Shown in pieces: positions 45,680 through 57,928 of a DNA stretch of 64,000 bases. Source of the DNA: Benincasa hispida. Lineage: Eukaryota > Streptophyta > Magnoliopsida > Cucurbitales > Cucurbitaceae. The notes under the pieces were generated by a model. It did no database searches and was not told the origin of the DNA. It saw nothing but the letters and a program-made list of their open reading frames with translations. Within the stretch, counting starts at the first letter, position 1; every line of letters starts with the position of its first letter. Made by a program: the position numbers and the translations under genes. The stretch is from positions 59,775,390 through 59,839,389 of the forward strand of contig NC_052351.1 of NCBI RefSeq assembly GCF_009727055.1, in the 5' to 3' direction.

Positions 45680-48180
45680 CTACGTACTCTTTATAATGGT
45701 AGGGATCAAGTCATACCGTAATTCAACAAGAGATTTTTTTTTTTTTTGTCGTTCACCTTTTAAGCTCATGCGAGCCAGAAGCACCATGCAATTTAGGCTC
45801 TTGCGATAAAGAGCTTCTATTTTCAATTTCAGAAGCTCTAATTTCATCATGGCTTTGATCATCCTCTTCATTTGTAGGATTCATCAATATGATGAGTTTT
45901 GGCTCTACCATCAAGGAACCTTCTGTATATATCAACAGACAACTTCCTCTTTATGCGTGAAGTGATACGACTGTGAATTTCTTACCATTGTTTTCTTCAT
46001 GAAATGGTATTACCTTCAAGGTTTTCATCTTTCTTTTATGTTGATCGCTTGTCATCTTAAGACTATCAAAAGTAGATGTTGAAGGTTGATCTTTCTTTGA
46101 TGTGAAGATACTTAGCCTTTTGAAGGCTGAAGTTCGACTAGAAGTAATTATTGGACATTGGTTTCCTTCTTCTATCGTGGGCATACTCAATCTTTAGAAG
46201 ACTAAAGATCGAGTAGTTGAAGACCTGATATGATCAAAGACAGAAGCTCTTTGCTCCCTTTCTTTTGAGTTGTCAACATCTTTAGCAATTATATGATTGT
46301 TGTCGACTTCTATTATATCGACAACGTGACATGTAGTAACTTCTAATACTTTCTCTGAACAATTATCAAGGAAAATTTTTGGGAAGAATTCTATCAAAGT
46401 TACCTGTCTTCGAAATCGAGGGAAGTCCTTGCCTTCTTTCTGCATGATCTTAGGTTTCCATGCCTTCTTTGTTCTTTGCTTTTTTTTTTAGTCTTGCTTC
46501 CTCTTCTGTAATTTTGACGAAAGCGCAACTTCTTTTGGGCGAAATTCGACTTTCCTCTCTTTCGATAGGTCACGAGAATCCACCCTTAGTCGTTATCTTC
46601 AATAGAATCATCTCTCTTTCGAGAGTTAATCATTTGAATCTCTTGTTGAAGCCGAACAACTATAGAATCGAAGGTCCTAAACTGAATCATGGTGTCCCTT
46701 TGATCATAAGACCCAAACTGAACACTTGAAGTCGTCACTATTGTGGCATGATTTGTTTGAGTTACTTCATCCAAATCTAGCTCAATCTTCTATTCATGAG
46801 CCAAATTTAGAATTAGCTCCTTTAATACGAAGCACTTTTCCACTGGGTGGCTAACAACTCGATAATGCTTGTAGTAGTTAGGATCATCTACTTTTCCTGC
46901 TTGTTTTAGTCACTTGCATTTTGATAGCTGAATAAGCCTCTTCTCTAGAAGTTGCTCCAACATGTCCGCAACATCAGATTCAGGGAATGGATAAACTTTC
47001 TTTTTTCTTTCTTTAAGAGTTGGGTGACGTTTCTGTCCGCCATCATGATTTGTTTCAAACTTTGTTTCTTTTCCTTTGGAGAAAAATTTCAGCAGGGTCG
47101 TATTTACGACCATAGATTCTGTTATGGAACTATTCACAATCTTTTCATTGTCTTTGATTTCTTTCTTATCCTTTCTCTCTTAAGGGAGTAAGAAATCTTT
47201 AGTTCCCCTATTGGCGATGCTCAACTCCATATCATGAGCGCGTGTTTCCACCTCCTCAAACGTACGAGGCTTTATCCCTTGTAGAATGTAGAGAAGTTTA
47301 TAGTGCATGCCTTGGGTGCATATTTCCATTGCAGATGATTCAGCGAGTCTATCTTTTCAATCCAGACTCAAAGCTCTCCATCGATTGATGTAATCGATGA
47401 CTAGCTCTCCCTTCCACTGTTTGGTGTTCATTAGCTCCAACATGCTAACAGTGCGCCTTGTGCTGTAGAAGTGGTTCAGGAACTCCCTTTCTAGGTTTTC
47501 AATTGTTAATCACTTCTGTCTCCAAATCAATGTACTAGTCAAAAGCGTTCCCTTTTAAGGTTTTTGACAATTTTTTTGACTAGCAGGTCTCCTTTAGTTC
47601 CTTCATTTTCGCAAGTTTCAAAGAAATAAGCAACATGTTTTTTTGGATTGCCTTTTCCATCGAACTACTAGAACTTTGGAGGTTGATACCCAACTGGCAT
47701 TCTCAAGTTATCAATTCTTTCAGTGTATGGCTTGGTATATAAAAAAGAATTTTACAACGGTCCTTCGTACTGAGCTTTTGTGGAGTTTGTGATCATATCC
47801 TGCAGCTTTTGAATTGACAAGGAGGCGATAGAGGTGGATTGTGGCGGCTGACTTTCTTACAAGACAGTCTTTCCTTTATCATTGGCTTTGACAACAGGAG
47901 TTTGACTTGTCTCTGTAATTTCTCGAGCCTGCATTTGATCTCTTAAGGCGACGATTTCTTGATCTTGTTGTTTAATAACTTTTATTAGGAGATCTATTTT
48001 CTTTTCTATCTCTACCATAGCTGACTCAACCGTTTTGTCAGTCATCATGACAGACACTACATCAAAGTGCGTTTCTTTTCCCGATGAATCAAAAGTTGTC
48101 AAATAAGGGATTTTCTCTGATGACGATCCCTTCCTTAGGAGATTCCATCAGCTTTTTCCAAAATTTATCCATGATGAACA
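45680..48180 (-). pseudogene. Gypsy Gag and Gag-linker pieces, many breaks
   Basis: On the minus strand: 48102-47857 (VESAMVEIEKKIDLLIKVIK coiled-coil-like segment, then ALRDQMQAREITE); stop-filled gag core to ~47200; 47137-46910 (ESMVVNTTLLKFFSKG, TLKERKKKVYPFPES, ADMLEQLLEKRLIQL); 46890-46600 (YRVVSHPVEKCFVLKELI-like reading, DEVTQTNHATIV); 46445-46194; 46190-45951; 45935-45680. These follow the order of a long gypsy Gag/linker protein. No protease, RT or integrase signature was found among them. The element therefore encodes at most structural protein, and this copy is broken. Confidence 0.7.
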
Positions 48181-48282
48181 AAGCCTATGTAACTGTCGCT
48201 TGCGATGGTAACTTTGGATGCAGCTTTCTTTGGTACCATTGATTTGTTGGATGTTGAAAGAGAGATGAGGGGTAGAGAGGTC

Positions 48283-48299
48283 CCACTAGGCGTGCCAAT
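48283..48299 (-). promoter_or_regulatory. Primer-binding site of the gypsy-type element
   Basis: On the minus strand, immediately inside the right LTR, the sequence is TTGGCACGCCTAGTGGGAC. It begins with the TGG expected for pairing with a tRNA CCA end. It is not the Met-tRNA site used by the other elements here; the exact tRNA is not identified. Confidence 0.65.
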
Positions 48300-48300
48300 T

Positions 48301-48776
48301 TGTTCGCACGAGGTTTCCGGAGAAACTTAATTTGTGAAATTTGAACTTTTGTATTTGTATTAATTTTAGTGTAGCAAATAAAATCTTTAATATAATAATT
48401 CTTTGAAGCTTTCAAAATAATCTTTAATCTATAAGCTAGTTGATCTCTTTAGTTGATCGGCCTTTGGGCTTGTTGATCCATGACGTGGCCCCTATGCCCA
48501 ACTAATTAGATTTGGTATGACATTTGGGTTAAATTAAGCCTATTTTTGAGTTCAATTGGACTTTATCCCAAATAATAATATCAAATTGGATCAAATTAAT
48601 CTTATTTGATTCAACGGTCATGATAAAACCACGTGGCATCATCAAAATTTCTCTTCAACTTCAATTTGGGACACATGTCACCTCCTAGTTGACCAAATTT
48701 GATGATTTGGAATTTCTTCATTAATTTAGTAAAAGACATGATAATATGTTATTGGTCCAAAATTTTTCGTTCAATA
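48301..48776 (-). mobile_element. 5' LTR (short form)
   Basis: 476 bp. Its left ~165 bp and right ~300 bp align with the two ends of the 1613 bp LTR. The jump is at GGGCTTGTTGATCCATGACG, where one 33 bp unit joins directly to the sequence after GATTGATCCATGG (42176-42188), using shared TTGATCC. Confidence 0.85.
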
Positions 48777-50507
48777 CCCACAATTTTATATATTTTATTT
48801 TTGGATTTTTTATATAAATATTCTAGTTTTAAAAACTATCAAAAAAAATATATAGTTTCTTAAACTATTTATAAAAATATTGTGTTAAAACTAAATCATT
48901 CTATTTCCTTTCCAACTAACCTAATTTAACCACTTTTTTCCTGCTCCAACTAACTAAACCTTTTCCTTCAACTAAATTTAGAATAAGAGCTGGGTGCATT
49001 ACTATCTCACTCCATCTTTTCCCACCTCTTAACATTAAATTGTTATCAAATATTCATAATTACGCTACAATAATTTGGGTTTTTGGGTCAGACAAATTCA
49101 GGAAGAGAGAGAAAAATTAGCTATAAAAACCAAATTCATGGTTTTTTTTTTTTTTTTTTTTTTCATAAAAGGCAAATAAAAAGATTTAATTTTTTTTCCT
49201 GAAATCTATGACTATTGTTTCGTGTCAGGAATTTATGTTGGTAAATAGCAGTTATTAAATGTAAGAAAAAGAAAAAGCGCAATTTTTGCTGTAAAAAATG
49301 GGAAGTTTCGGATTTTTCAATTATCATGATAGTTTTTTTCATGTCACTAATTCATGACTAGAATTAATAGTCATGAAATAATGATCGTTCTTTATATTCA
49401 TTAAATTTAAAATAGAAAAGCAGTTTTGGCATGAAAAGGGGGAGATTTTGGATTTTTCTTTTTTTTATTTTAGGATTGTTTTTAGGAAATTTGTATAAAA
49501 TAATATAAACAGGGAAAAAAACTTATCCTATACTCCACGTTTGAAATATTTGTTAATATAACAAATGTTGACCAGTCAAGGTATTAGTTTTTTTAAAATT
49601 TAAAATTTACTCTCTTTCTCTTTTTCCCTTTTTACATTTTTTATTTTATTCTTTTCACAATCGCGTCTTCGTTTTAGGTATGCAAATGATCGACGAATTC
49701 AAAATCATGAAGCTCTCTGATTCAATCTCTTTGTGATACTATGGCCAATTCCAATTCGTGCGTTTGTTTTCCTTTTCCCTATTGCATTTTTTACTGTGGT
49801 TTATTTTTCTTTAAGCTTTCCTTTTTTTAAAAAAAATTTTGTTTTTCATTTTGTTTTTCGATTTCTTCCGCTCATTTACTCTTTTCTTTCTCTTTTTCTC
49901 AAGAACCTAATTATTTCTTCAGCTCACTGTGAACAGAGTGGATTGTGAGGGGAGTTTGTTATGCTTTCATTCAACTTTGTTTTCTTCATTGAATTGTTCA
50001 ATTTTTCTTTGATATTTTGAGTTTTGATTGATTAATTAAGTTGGGACTTGTATTTTTTCACTCTTTTCTTTAATTATTTTGAGGTTTGCATTCTTGACTC
50101 TTTTCTTTGATATTTTCATTTAAATTGTATAATATTTCTAGAAATATAACTATTTTGAAAATCTCCTACTACTTTTACTACTTCTCTCAAAATCTCTATT
50201 CTTTTCTCTACTACTTCTTCTTCCTTTTCCAAGTATTGGAGATCACACATCCAATTCTTGGGATCCTAGAGAATAACAAGGTTTCATTTACGATGGTATC
50301 CCTTAATCATTTAAAAGATATTCCGGAGAAGATGCACAGGGAATCATGATGAATTTGAGAATCTACAAAGATTCTTCTCTTAAATGCATGCTAATCTTGA
50401 TTGTCTATCCATTATGTTATTATTTTTACACTGTACTTTGCTTATGTAAAATTGTAAACAAAATTGCAAGGCGATCACAAACTTCTGCTTGGGATTCAAT
50501 CCCTTCA
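48777..50507 (+). mobile_element. AT-rich DNA ending in a truncated copia LTR 3' end
   Basis: 48777-49560 shows nothing recognisable apart from a T run at 49141-49163. From about 50240 the text matches the solo LTR's U5 style: GGGATCCTAGAGAATAACAAG, ACGATGGTATCCCTTAATC, then GCTTGGGATTCAATCCCTTCA ending at 50507 (compare 59771-59793). No TG start or internal sequence of that element was found, and what follows is minus-strand copia 3. It is probably a truncated LTR. Confidence 0.5.
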
Positions 50508-51834
50508 AAGGCTCCTTTGATTCTTAAGGAGGATGTGTGTGGCTGGATAAAGCAATATCAATCACTCTTATTGAGGTGCTTGCTTCTTCAACAACCCTTG
50601 GTGAAAATTCAGTAGTTTCACTAGAAAGCTCAGTTAATACAATTTTACTTCTTGGTTTATGCTTCCTAATGTGGTCTTCCTCCAAGAAAGTAGCATTTTT
50701 CGATTCAAAAACTTTATTTTCTTTCGAACCATAAAAGAGACCACCTCTCGTTTACTTTGAGTAGCCAACAAAAAGGTACAACTTTGAATGTGGTTCCAAT
50801 TTCTTTGGGTTAGTCACTCGCACGTGGATCGAACACTCTCATATCTTGAAATGTCATAAATTACTTTTACGACCCTTTCCTAGCTCAAAAGGTGTTGCAG
50901 AAAAACTTCTTGATGGAACTTGATTCAAGAGATAGGTTGCAATCTCTATTGATTAACCCTAGAATGAGTTAGGTATAGAATCATAACTTATCATCGACCG
51001 AACCATGTCTAACAAGATTCTGTTTCTCCTTTCGAATATACCATTTTGTTGAGGTATACTAGGTGTTGAGAGTTGAGATGTGGTTCCATGTTCTATCAAA
51101 TAGTTTTGGAATCCTATATCCATATACTCTCCACTTTGATCAGATCGAAGTGTTTTGATCTTTTTACCTAATAAATTCTCAACTTCAGCCTTGTACTTTT
51201 TGAACTTTTCAAGTGTATCAAACTTATGTTACATTAGGTAAACATACCCATATCTTGAATTATCATCTGTAAAAGTGATGAAATATTCAAATCCTACTCT
51301 TGCCTTAACATTCATCAGATCACAAAGGTCCGGATGTATAATTTTCAAGGGTTCTTTGGCTTTATGACCTTTTCCAGTAAAAGATCGTTTTGTCATTTTA
51401 CCTTCTAGACAAGATTCACAAATAGGCAAAAGATCTTCTTCTAACTCTTTTAGAAGTTCATTTTTTACTAACCTCTCAATTCTGTTGAGATTTATGTGAC
51501 CCCATCTTATATACCAAATATGGGCATTTTCCTTTGGAGAAACTTTAAGTCTTTTGTTTTATATGGTTGTTGTGTTTAACATTTCAACATTATGGAGCGT
51601 TTTAGACGCTAATGGTCTTAGAAAATATAAGTTTTTTTTTTCATTTATTGTGGAACAAATATAAATATCGTTCTTTAAAATAAACCCTTTATCACAAATA
51701 ATAGACATATTATAATTTTTTTCCAATAAATACGAAACTACAATTAAATTCATCGTAAAATGAGAAACATAATAAATATTGTCGAAAAATAAAAAAATTG
51801 AATTAAAAACAACTTCAAGATCCCTACTGCAATC
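50508..51834 (-). pseudogene. copia element 3 pre-integrase and integrase
   Basis: 51864-51559 reads HFTMNLIVVSYLLEKNYNMS, ICDKGFILKND, ICSTINEKKNLYFLRP: the pre-integrase segment. 51429-51229 reads CESCLEGKMTKRSFTGKG, IIHPDLCDLMNVKA (first Asp), FEYFITFTDDNSRYGYVYLM. Further left, the broken frames still give SDQSGEYMD (second Asp; Gln for the usual Arg/His) and GIFERRNRILLDMVRSMIS (Glu retained), SRSFSATPFEL and KLEPHSKLYLFVGY. The frame ends in a stop-rich stretch at the junction. More decayed than element 2. Confidence 0.85.
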
Positions 51835-54417
51835 GTCGAGACGGCCTGCCACACCCCGCCCCAAACCACCCTCCGAGCCTGTGAAAGGGCGTGACTACAG
51901 TAGTTATCAACCCTTTTGTTGACATTTACTACCTGATAACTCTTGCGGTAATAACTCTGATACCAATGAACAAACTCAACTATCAACTGATTAAGTCAAG
52001 GAGGCAAACAACAACTGATTAAGTAGGCTCATTTTGTTACAACAATGTAATGTTTATACAACTCTAAGACTTAACAACAATGTTACAACAACAACTGTAA
52101 AACCCTGGAAGTGTAACTGTGGCATGTGGTAGACCTTGACCTTAGCAGCACCCTGGAACTTCTCACCTTTCGCTACCTGGGAAAAAAAATATGAAATAAT
52201 AGAATGAGCTTTTACAAAGCTCAGTGAGTGGTAAGCAACTTCTAGAGTCTATTTCAACTCATAAATAGCAAGCATATCACGAATACGAGGTTACATTCAA
52301 ACCTCAACTTTGAACAAGTATGGTCTCAACTTCTATCTACGCGTACGGTAGATAGCTAAACTGATAACTAACTAGAATGAGTATGTTGTCTACCTACACA
52401 CACGGTAGATAGATAACTGCCACTAGATACATCGCTTACTCTTTACATTCCCTTTGTCTACTATGTGTACATAGCTCTCCGCTCATGGGCTCAGAAGCTA
52501 GGCCCGTCGACCCTCTGACCATCCCATACGAGGATCCTCCCACAGGCTTAGGAACTAGACTTCTCGTGTCCCCTGACCATCCTATGAGATTTTGCTTACG
52601 GACTCAAGCACTAGGTCTATTGACCCCCTGACCATCCCGATCACATAATCTCATTCTCACGCTAGATACTCAATCATAACCTAAGCATATACAATTTACT
52701 CTAAAAGATATGCTTTAAGACTTAAAGGAAATTATCACTCACCTTGGTCGTTTAGGAACTTTTTTCTCTAGAAGTTTCTTGGTCTTCTCGGGCTCCTCTT
52801 TTGAACCCTTAAAATCTTAGCTCATAACTCCTCGTGGTTTGGTCGAAAACATTAAAATATCAAGACTGGCCCAGCTTACCCGATAGCTCGACCCCTGGGT
52901 CTTGTCCTTCTTCTTCAACCCGATTCCTTGGAGCTTCTTCTCCGGTAGCCCCACCTTGAAAATTAGACTCTTTTAGCTTTCAGATGGCTTTGAAATCAGA
53001 TCAAACGCATGAGTATTCTGGAAGAACTCCTCTTCCCAAGTTGATGCTACTTTCTGACCTTTCTATCCGACAACATCTCCCCTCTTGGAATCTCTTGACC
53101 AATATATGGTATTACCATCAACGTATAGCCTCCTCCCAATACACTCTTCTTTATGTCTTTTGAAGAGAACTGAGTCCTCAACTGAAGTCCTTAGCCCTAT
53201 TTATAGGCGTCCAAATGCTCTTTCAGGTCGACACCTCCACATCCAAGTGTTTCTTAGCGATTTCCAACCTTCAACCCTTTCCACATCATGCTTGAGGTGT
53301 CTTCACCTCACACGATCAACGCAATGTTGGGTGTCCTTCTCCTACCTAGCCAATGCATGGGGCCAAATTTTGCATGTCTTCTCATGCATCCACCTCAAAT
53401 CCTTAAGGCTGAAGATTTCTTCTCAACAAGCCACATGTTAAGATGACGTCTTCCATGTGAGCTCAACCTTCTTATACGTTCATTCCCTTCAATATGCGTG
53501 CACTAGAGTGATTCTCAATGCATACAACTAGCCTCGGATATTAATGCATAGTGTACTCAAGAACGCATAGTATGACTCCAACGCATAGCAACCCTTGGTT
53601 TCCCTTGATTTCCAAAAAAACACCATTGCAACTCTTAACCATCGCAAGAGCCAATACCATGCATCCAACCTAGCCCATCGCATGGCGTATGTCCAACGCA
53701 TCCCTCGTGTAAGCCATCGCCAGCCTTCAACGCATAACAAGGTCGCACGGCCTCGACGTATAGGATGGTTGCTTAGCATCAATCGCATGGCTCTCTCGTC
53801 ATCAATGCATCGCTCGCATGAGTCGCTTGACCGCTTGACGTATGGGTGCTGGCATCAATGCATGGGCTCACTCGGCATGGGCGCTTAGCATCGCTCCCAG
53901 GGCTCGCTCGGCCGCTCGACGCATGGACGCTGGCATCGCGCATGCTACCCTCTAGCGCATGCCTTGCCTGCGTCCTCGCCTACCCTTGCATCTGTATGCC
54001 TTCTGCACAGCCGACCCTCGTGCCATCCAACCTTCCAATGCATCACTTCAACTTTCTTCCTTCAGCCGCATACCATTACCAACGCATCCATCACAATCCT
54101 TCCAACACATCCATTGAGCCTAATGTGTTGGTCTAACCTCCAAGGCATGCATCACTCCCACTTCAAATTCTCCCTTTGCCCAAGTAATCTTTCCAAGATC
54201 TTATGGCCAATGCATAGCAATGCCTAATCCAACATTTAGTCAATTTTCATCAATTAAAGCTTAACTCAAAGCTGCTCAAGGAAAATCTATTCAACACTTA
54301 GAAATTTCCTTCACTTCAATATCAGATTTAACTTTCACCTAGTTGATCCCTTAATCATCTGCTTAAGTAGGGATAATGGAAATCCGGGTTTCACTGGGCC
54401 TGCTCCATTCCAACCCT
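51835..54417 (-). mobile_element. Long noncoding gypsy-like insert in copia element 3
   Basis: The insert separates the copia protease text (GDITIGL-like, ending near 54418) from AVGDLEVVF (51834 leftwards). Near its left side the minus strand has ATTGGTATCAGAGTT (51970-51956), a tRNA-Met-type primer site, next to GGGGCGGGGTGTGGCA (51858-51843). To the right come AAGCTCATTCTATTATTTC, TACCAC... and GTCAGGGGGTCAATAG-type repeats (three variants, 52500-52640), resembling long plant gypsy LTR regions. Minus-strand start TGGAATGGAGCAGGCCC (54411) could be its TG end. No coding domain found. No matching target duplication seen. Confidence 0.45.
52330..52425. repeat. CTATCTACGCGTACGGTAGATAG imperfect palindrome pair
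   Basis: CTATCTACGCGTACGGTAGA (52334 onward) has inverted arms CTATCTAC/GTAGATAG, and a second GTCTACCTACACACACGGTA, followed by GATAGATAA, follows about 57 bp later (52389). The unit looks like a duplicated hairpin inside the insert. Confidence 0.6.
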
Positions 54418-55421
54418 ATAGTTATGTCTTCAGCCTCCAGCTGCTACCAGAAACTAGTTTCCTGTGGCTCATGAATGAAGTATCCAAGTGGAATCGTCAT
54501 TTTCTACTAAACATGTTTCTAGAACAAGTAAATCGTATTTACCTTCTTTTTCCTTCTCCTTCTTGGCCAAGTACTCTGTGCAATTTCATTTCCAGTGCTC
54601 ATCCTTGTTGCAATGAAGTTAGGTTCCCTTTGCAACCTTGACCTTTTTGCCCTTTTTGCCCTTTTAGGCAACAACAAATAGGATATCTTTACTTTTTCCC
54701 TTACCACCTTTCTTTTTCTTCCACTTCTTAAAGCCCGAGGAAGAAGGCATGAACTTAGTTCCAGAGGTTGAACCCCTATAGAAATTTTTCGAGGAACTAG
54801 CAACATTTTCCTCCTCGTGATGTCCTTTGACTTTCATCAAGGACTCATAAGTATGTAGCTCCTTGAGAAGAGTGGTAAGGTTATATTCTATTTTGTTCAT
54901 TACAACATTGCTACGGAATTATAGGTAACTCTTTGGAAGAGTTTCTAAAATAAAGCTTACTTGGCTGGACTCATCTATGACAACCTCATTCATCTCGATC
55001 ATGTTGAAGTGGACTACTATATTAAGGACATGCTCCCAAACAGACGATCCCTCGTTCATTCGGGCATTGAAGACATACTTTAGAGCTTCATGCCTGAGAT
55101 GTGTGACTGGTTACCTAAACATCTCACATAATGACTCCATGATTTCACGTGAAGTGATCATAGGCTCATGCTTTTTGGCCAAGACATCTATTAACTTGAC
55201 AAAATATATACTTTGGCCTTATCATTGGCCTTTGTCCATCTATCATAGGCGTCACGAACGTTTCGTGATGTGGTGGGTTTAGGTACTGAAGGACATTCCT
55301 CCGTTTGGACGAATTTGATGTCGTCAATGACCACGACGGTGTTAATCGTATTTTTAAAAGTAGCATAATTTTTTCCAGTTAATTTATCATCCCCAAGCAA
55401 GGATATAACAACGTTATTCAT
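54418..55421 (-). pseudogene. copia element 3 Gag and protease start
   Basis: 55421-55191 starts MNNVVISLLGDDKLTGKNYA and continues VVVIDDIKFVQTEECPSVP and NVRDAYDRWTKANDKAKVYI, a copia gag (UBN2-like) domain, with a shift near 55190. 54900-54664 carries YNLTTLLKELHTYESLMKVK and STSGTKFMPSSSGFKKWKKK. The following frame (54660-54560) still shows an HCNK/HW-type knuckle in decayed form. 54510-54480 reads DDSTWILHS, where the protease Asp of ILDSG should be (Asp to His), then a stop. The Gag would form particles and bind RNA; it is nonfunctional here. Confidence 0.85.
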
Positions 55422-57000
55422 GATTTAACAAATTTTTATACAAAACAAATTACCTATATTAGATATGTATGCAAAAACTCATTTAATCTAATCAATTTAG
55501 CAAAATCACTTAATGAATCCTAAAACATTTGATTTTGCAATGATATTTCAGTCATTTAGATTAAATGCCACCTCGGGCTGTACAATTTTTCCTTCACTAA
55601 ATTGAGACATTCTCAATTAAACATTACACCAGAATAACTCTCATTCCTATAACATTTAATTACCATTGATTTGGTCAAGAAATCATTAACTCCTTAATGT
55701 TTTCTTGTAAGTGTAACCCATCATTTTCAACCTTATAACCTCGCCTTAATTAGTTTGCCTCAGGGAAGAACATTGTTGGTGCAATTGACTATAGCGATAT
55801 TATCCATTTATGAAGTTCACTCTGTCCCTTTCCATGCAAACACCTTCCTAAAGGGGATGCTCCCAGGATACAACGGGGCCGAGTATGAAAAAACATTACA
55901 AACTAATGAAGTAGACCATAGGATGTGTCGACACACTTCCTTCTCTCACTTACAAAAAAACTTTCTCTATACACCTTAATATTGACCTATGCAAATATCT
56001 TCCTAAGAGAGGGTGCGCCTAAAACACTATGACACTGAACATGGATCTCTTGGTGTGAACTTTTAGGGAGAAAGTGGATGAAAAATTTGACATATCATAT
56101 ACATCTCTTTTTCCTCCCACTAAGTGTTTTAGAACCTAGTTTATTAACTTAGAAAAATGGCTCATTAATTTTACTAAATCATTGTTAATTTTTGAATAGT
56201 ATAACAACGTATTATTTGATTTATTAAACGTTTAAAAAATCAAATTATTTATTGCATGCTTATAAAAAATTTTCTATTCACCTCCCAGATTGATTCCTAG
56301 GTAGAGGTATTTCATTTCTATCAACTTAGACACCCCAACCTTAGACAGAACCGTCCTTAGAAAAAGGTCCCTTATAGACAACTAGACAAGTATTTTATAA
56401 ATTTAATCTTTTTTTAGTCAAATTAATCCTATTAAAATGAAAAATAAAAGATTAAACTATTTCTAATCGTTTTAGAAATATTCTAACATAGTTCTATGTA
56501 AAATTAGTTTTGACTTATGTTTAAATGCAACTCTAGATTATAGATTTTAATTTCGAATTCATTGATCATATAATTTTTATAAAATTAATGAATTATAAAA
56601 CTTATGACATGCATACTAACGACATTAATTGAATATAACAATTATATTACCTAAGTAATGTCATGCTGCATGCAATTTCTATTTCATTAACAAACATAAT
56701 ATAACAATTATATTAAGCTATTAATGAACATACATTAAAAGAAATAATAATAAACTTATATTGTAAACATGCATATTATATTGATATACATCATGCATGT
56801 GCATATTTTAGGAAGAACTTAAAATTTAAATATAACATAAATATGATGCATGATTATGCTTAACCTATGACGAAATTTTAAATCTACATGGCATACAATA
56901 TGCAACATAAAAATAACATAATTTCAACATACATCACATGCATATTAAACTATATTAAAAAGCATTAATAGACTGATATTTGGCACCCTAAATAAATAAT
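55422..57000 (-). other. Leader of copia element 3
   Basis: AT-rich noncoding sequence. 55560-56050 contains, inverted, blocks of copia element 1's leader (CCTTCCTAAAGGGGATGCTC against the GAGCGTCCTCCTTCGG region, and GGATGTGTCGACACACTTCC against CAACACATCC). The ORF at 55755-55979 is incidental. Confidence 0.55.
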
Positions 57001-57928
57001 TAAATTAATATAATCGAATTATATTAATTTAATTATAAAATGAAGAAATTACATGAAAAATAAGAAAAATACGGTTGCAGAGGCTCGAACAAGCAAATAG
57101 CATCTTGCGTGCATGTCAGTGAAGATTGAAGCGTTGTCCCATTGTACCCTAGCGTTACGACGCTACTGAAAAAAATTTCCATTCTGTCTCGCATCGGACC
57201 ATTGTGGCACTTTTTCCAGAAACACCAAGAATGCCTGATTTCTAGAGGTCTCCTTCTGATGTCAGGTGTTCTTCTCAGTAAAGCAAGGACCACGAACGAC
57301 CCAGACAAAAAATTACAAACTCGATTTCTGATAGCTCTACAAAAGAGTTATAATTCCCAGCTTACTTTAGGCTCGTTAATGGATTTTACATGTTAATTAT
57401 CCTATTTTGTAGGTATTGTACATCGAAGAGGTAGAACCGAGCATTTGGAGTCAAACGGGGTTAATTTAAAGAATTTGAAGGTAATTTGAGCATCCAGAAT
57501 TCAAAAGAGGAGAAATGACAAAAATATCCCTGACCGGAGCGTTGCAACCCTCACTTGACACTATAATGCAACATTGTAAGGCAGTAGCCATGTATACAAG
57601 ACAGTGTCATAACGCTGTGAAGATTAATGGAACGATAGTGCATCTGTACGCACGTGTTCACTGCAATTAAACATATGCAACATCACACCTCTGCCCTAAT
57701 GCTTGAGGGTTGGATCGACAAGAGTGTTGCAACGCTACGCCTATTGTATAGATGTGTTCTTTCTAAATTATGTAAAAAAAAGGCGAGAAGAGTTAGGCCA
57801 TCTTAGAGAGCATGTTGCTCGATTTTGGCCATTTCATGGCCAAAAGCAAATGAGATTTCCTTTGATTTTGAGCTTTAATTATATATCTTGGCATCGTGAA
57901 TCAGATTTGATGAACATGAAGTCGGTTT
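57001..57928. other. Sequence with AGCGTTGCAACGCT-like motifs, no gene
   Basis: Variants of GCGTTGCAACGCT occur at about 57131 (GCGTTGTCCC), 57151 (AGCGTTACGACGCTAC), 57538 (GCGTTGCAACCC), 57609 (AACGCTGTG) and 57724 (GTTGCAACGCTACG). It is likely the upstream leader of copia element 3 by position, but its 5' LTR and PBS were not found. ORFs 57142-57396, 57308-57033 and 57703-57969 lack motifs. Confidence 0.45.

Larger units (their letters stand above)
40878..48776 (-). mobile_element. Probably non-autonomous Ty3/gypsy element (Tat/Ogre-like style), 7.9 kb
   Basis: LTRs at 40878-42490 and 48301-48776 share their outer and inner ends (TGTTCG(T/C)A(T/C)GAG... and ...TTCTCGTTCAACA or TTTTCGTTCAATA). 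A primer site lies beside the right LTR and a polypurine tract (minus strand AAAGGGGCACT) beside the left one, so it reads right to left. Gag-type pieces occupy 48180-45680. No reverse transcriptase, RNase H or integrase motif is visible; 45600-42491 consists of noncoding tandem arrays. It would depend on enzymes from a relative. Target duplication is unclear (CTTAC versus CCCAC). Confidence 0.8.
50508..55421 (-). mobile_element. copia element 3, minus strand, truncated and interrupted
   Basis: From right to left: gag (55421-54520), protease remnant (to ~54418), a foreign insert (51835-54417), pre-integrase and integrase (51834-50508). It stops at 50508 against the LTR end of another element. 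RT, RNase H and 3' LTR are missing. Coding is broken by many stops. It is related to copia element 1 (same leader blocks, same CLEGKMTKR integrase entry). Confidence 0.85.

Noticed and set aside
48301..48776. Independent solo LTR
   Set aside because: It shares both ends with 40878-42490 and has a primer site on its inner side, so it is the partner LTR of one element.
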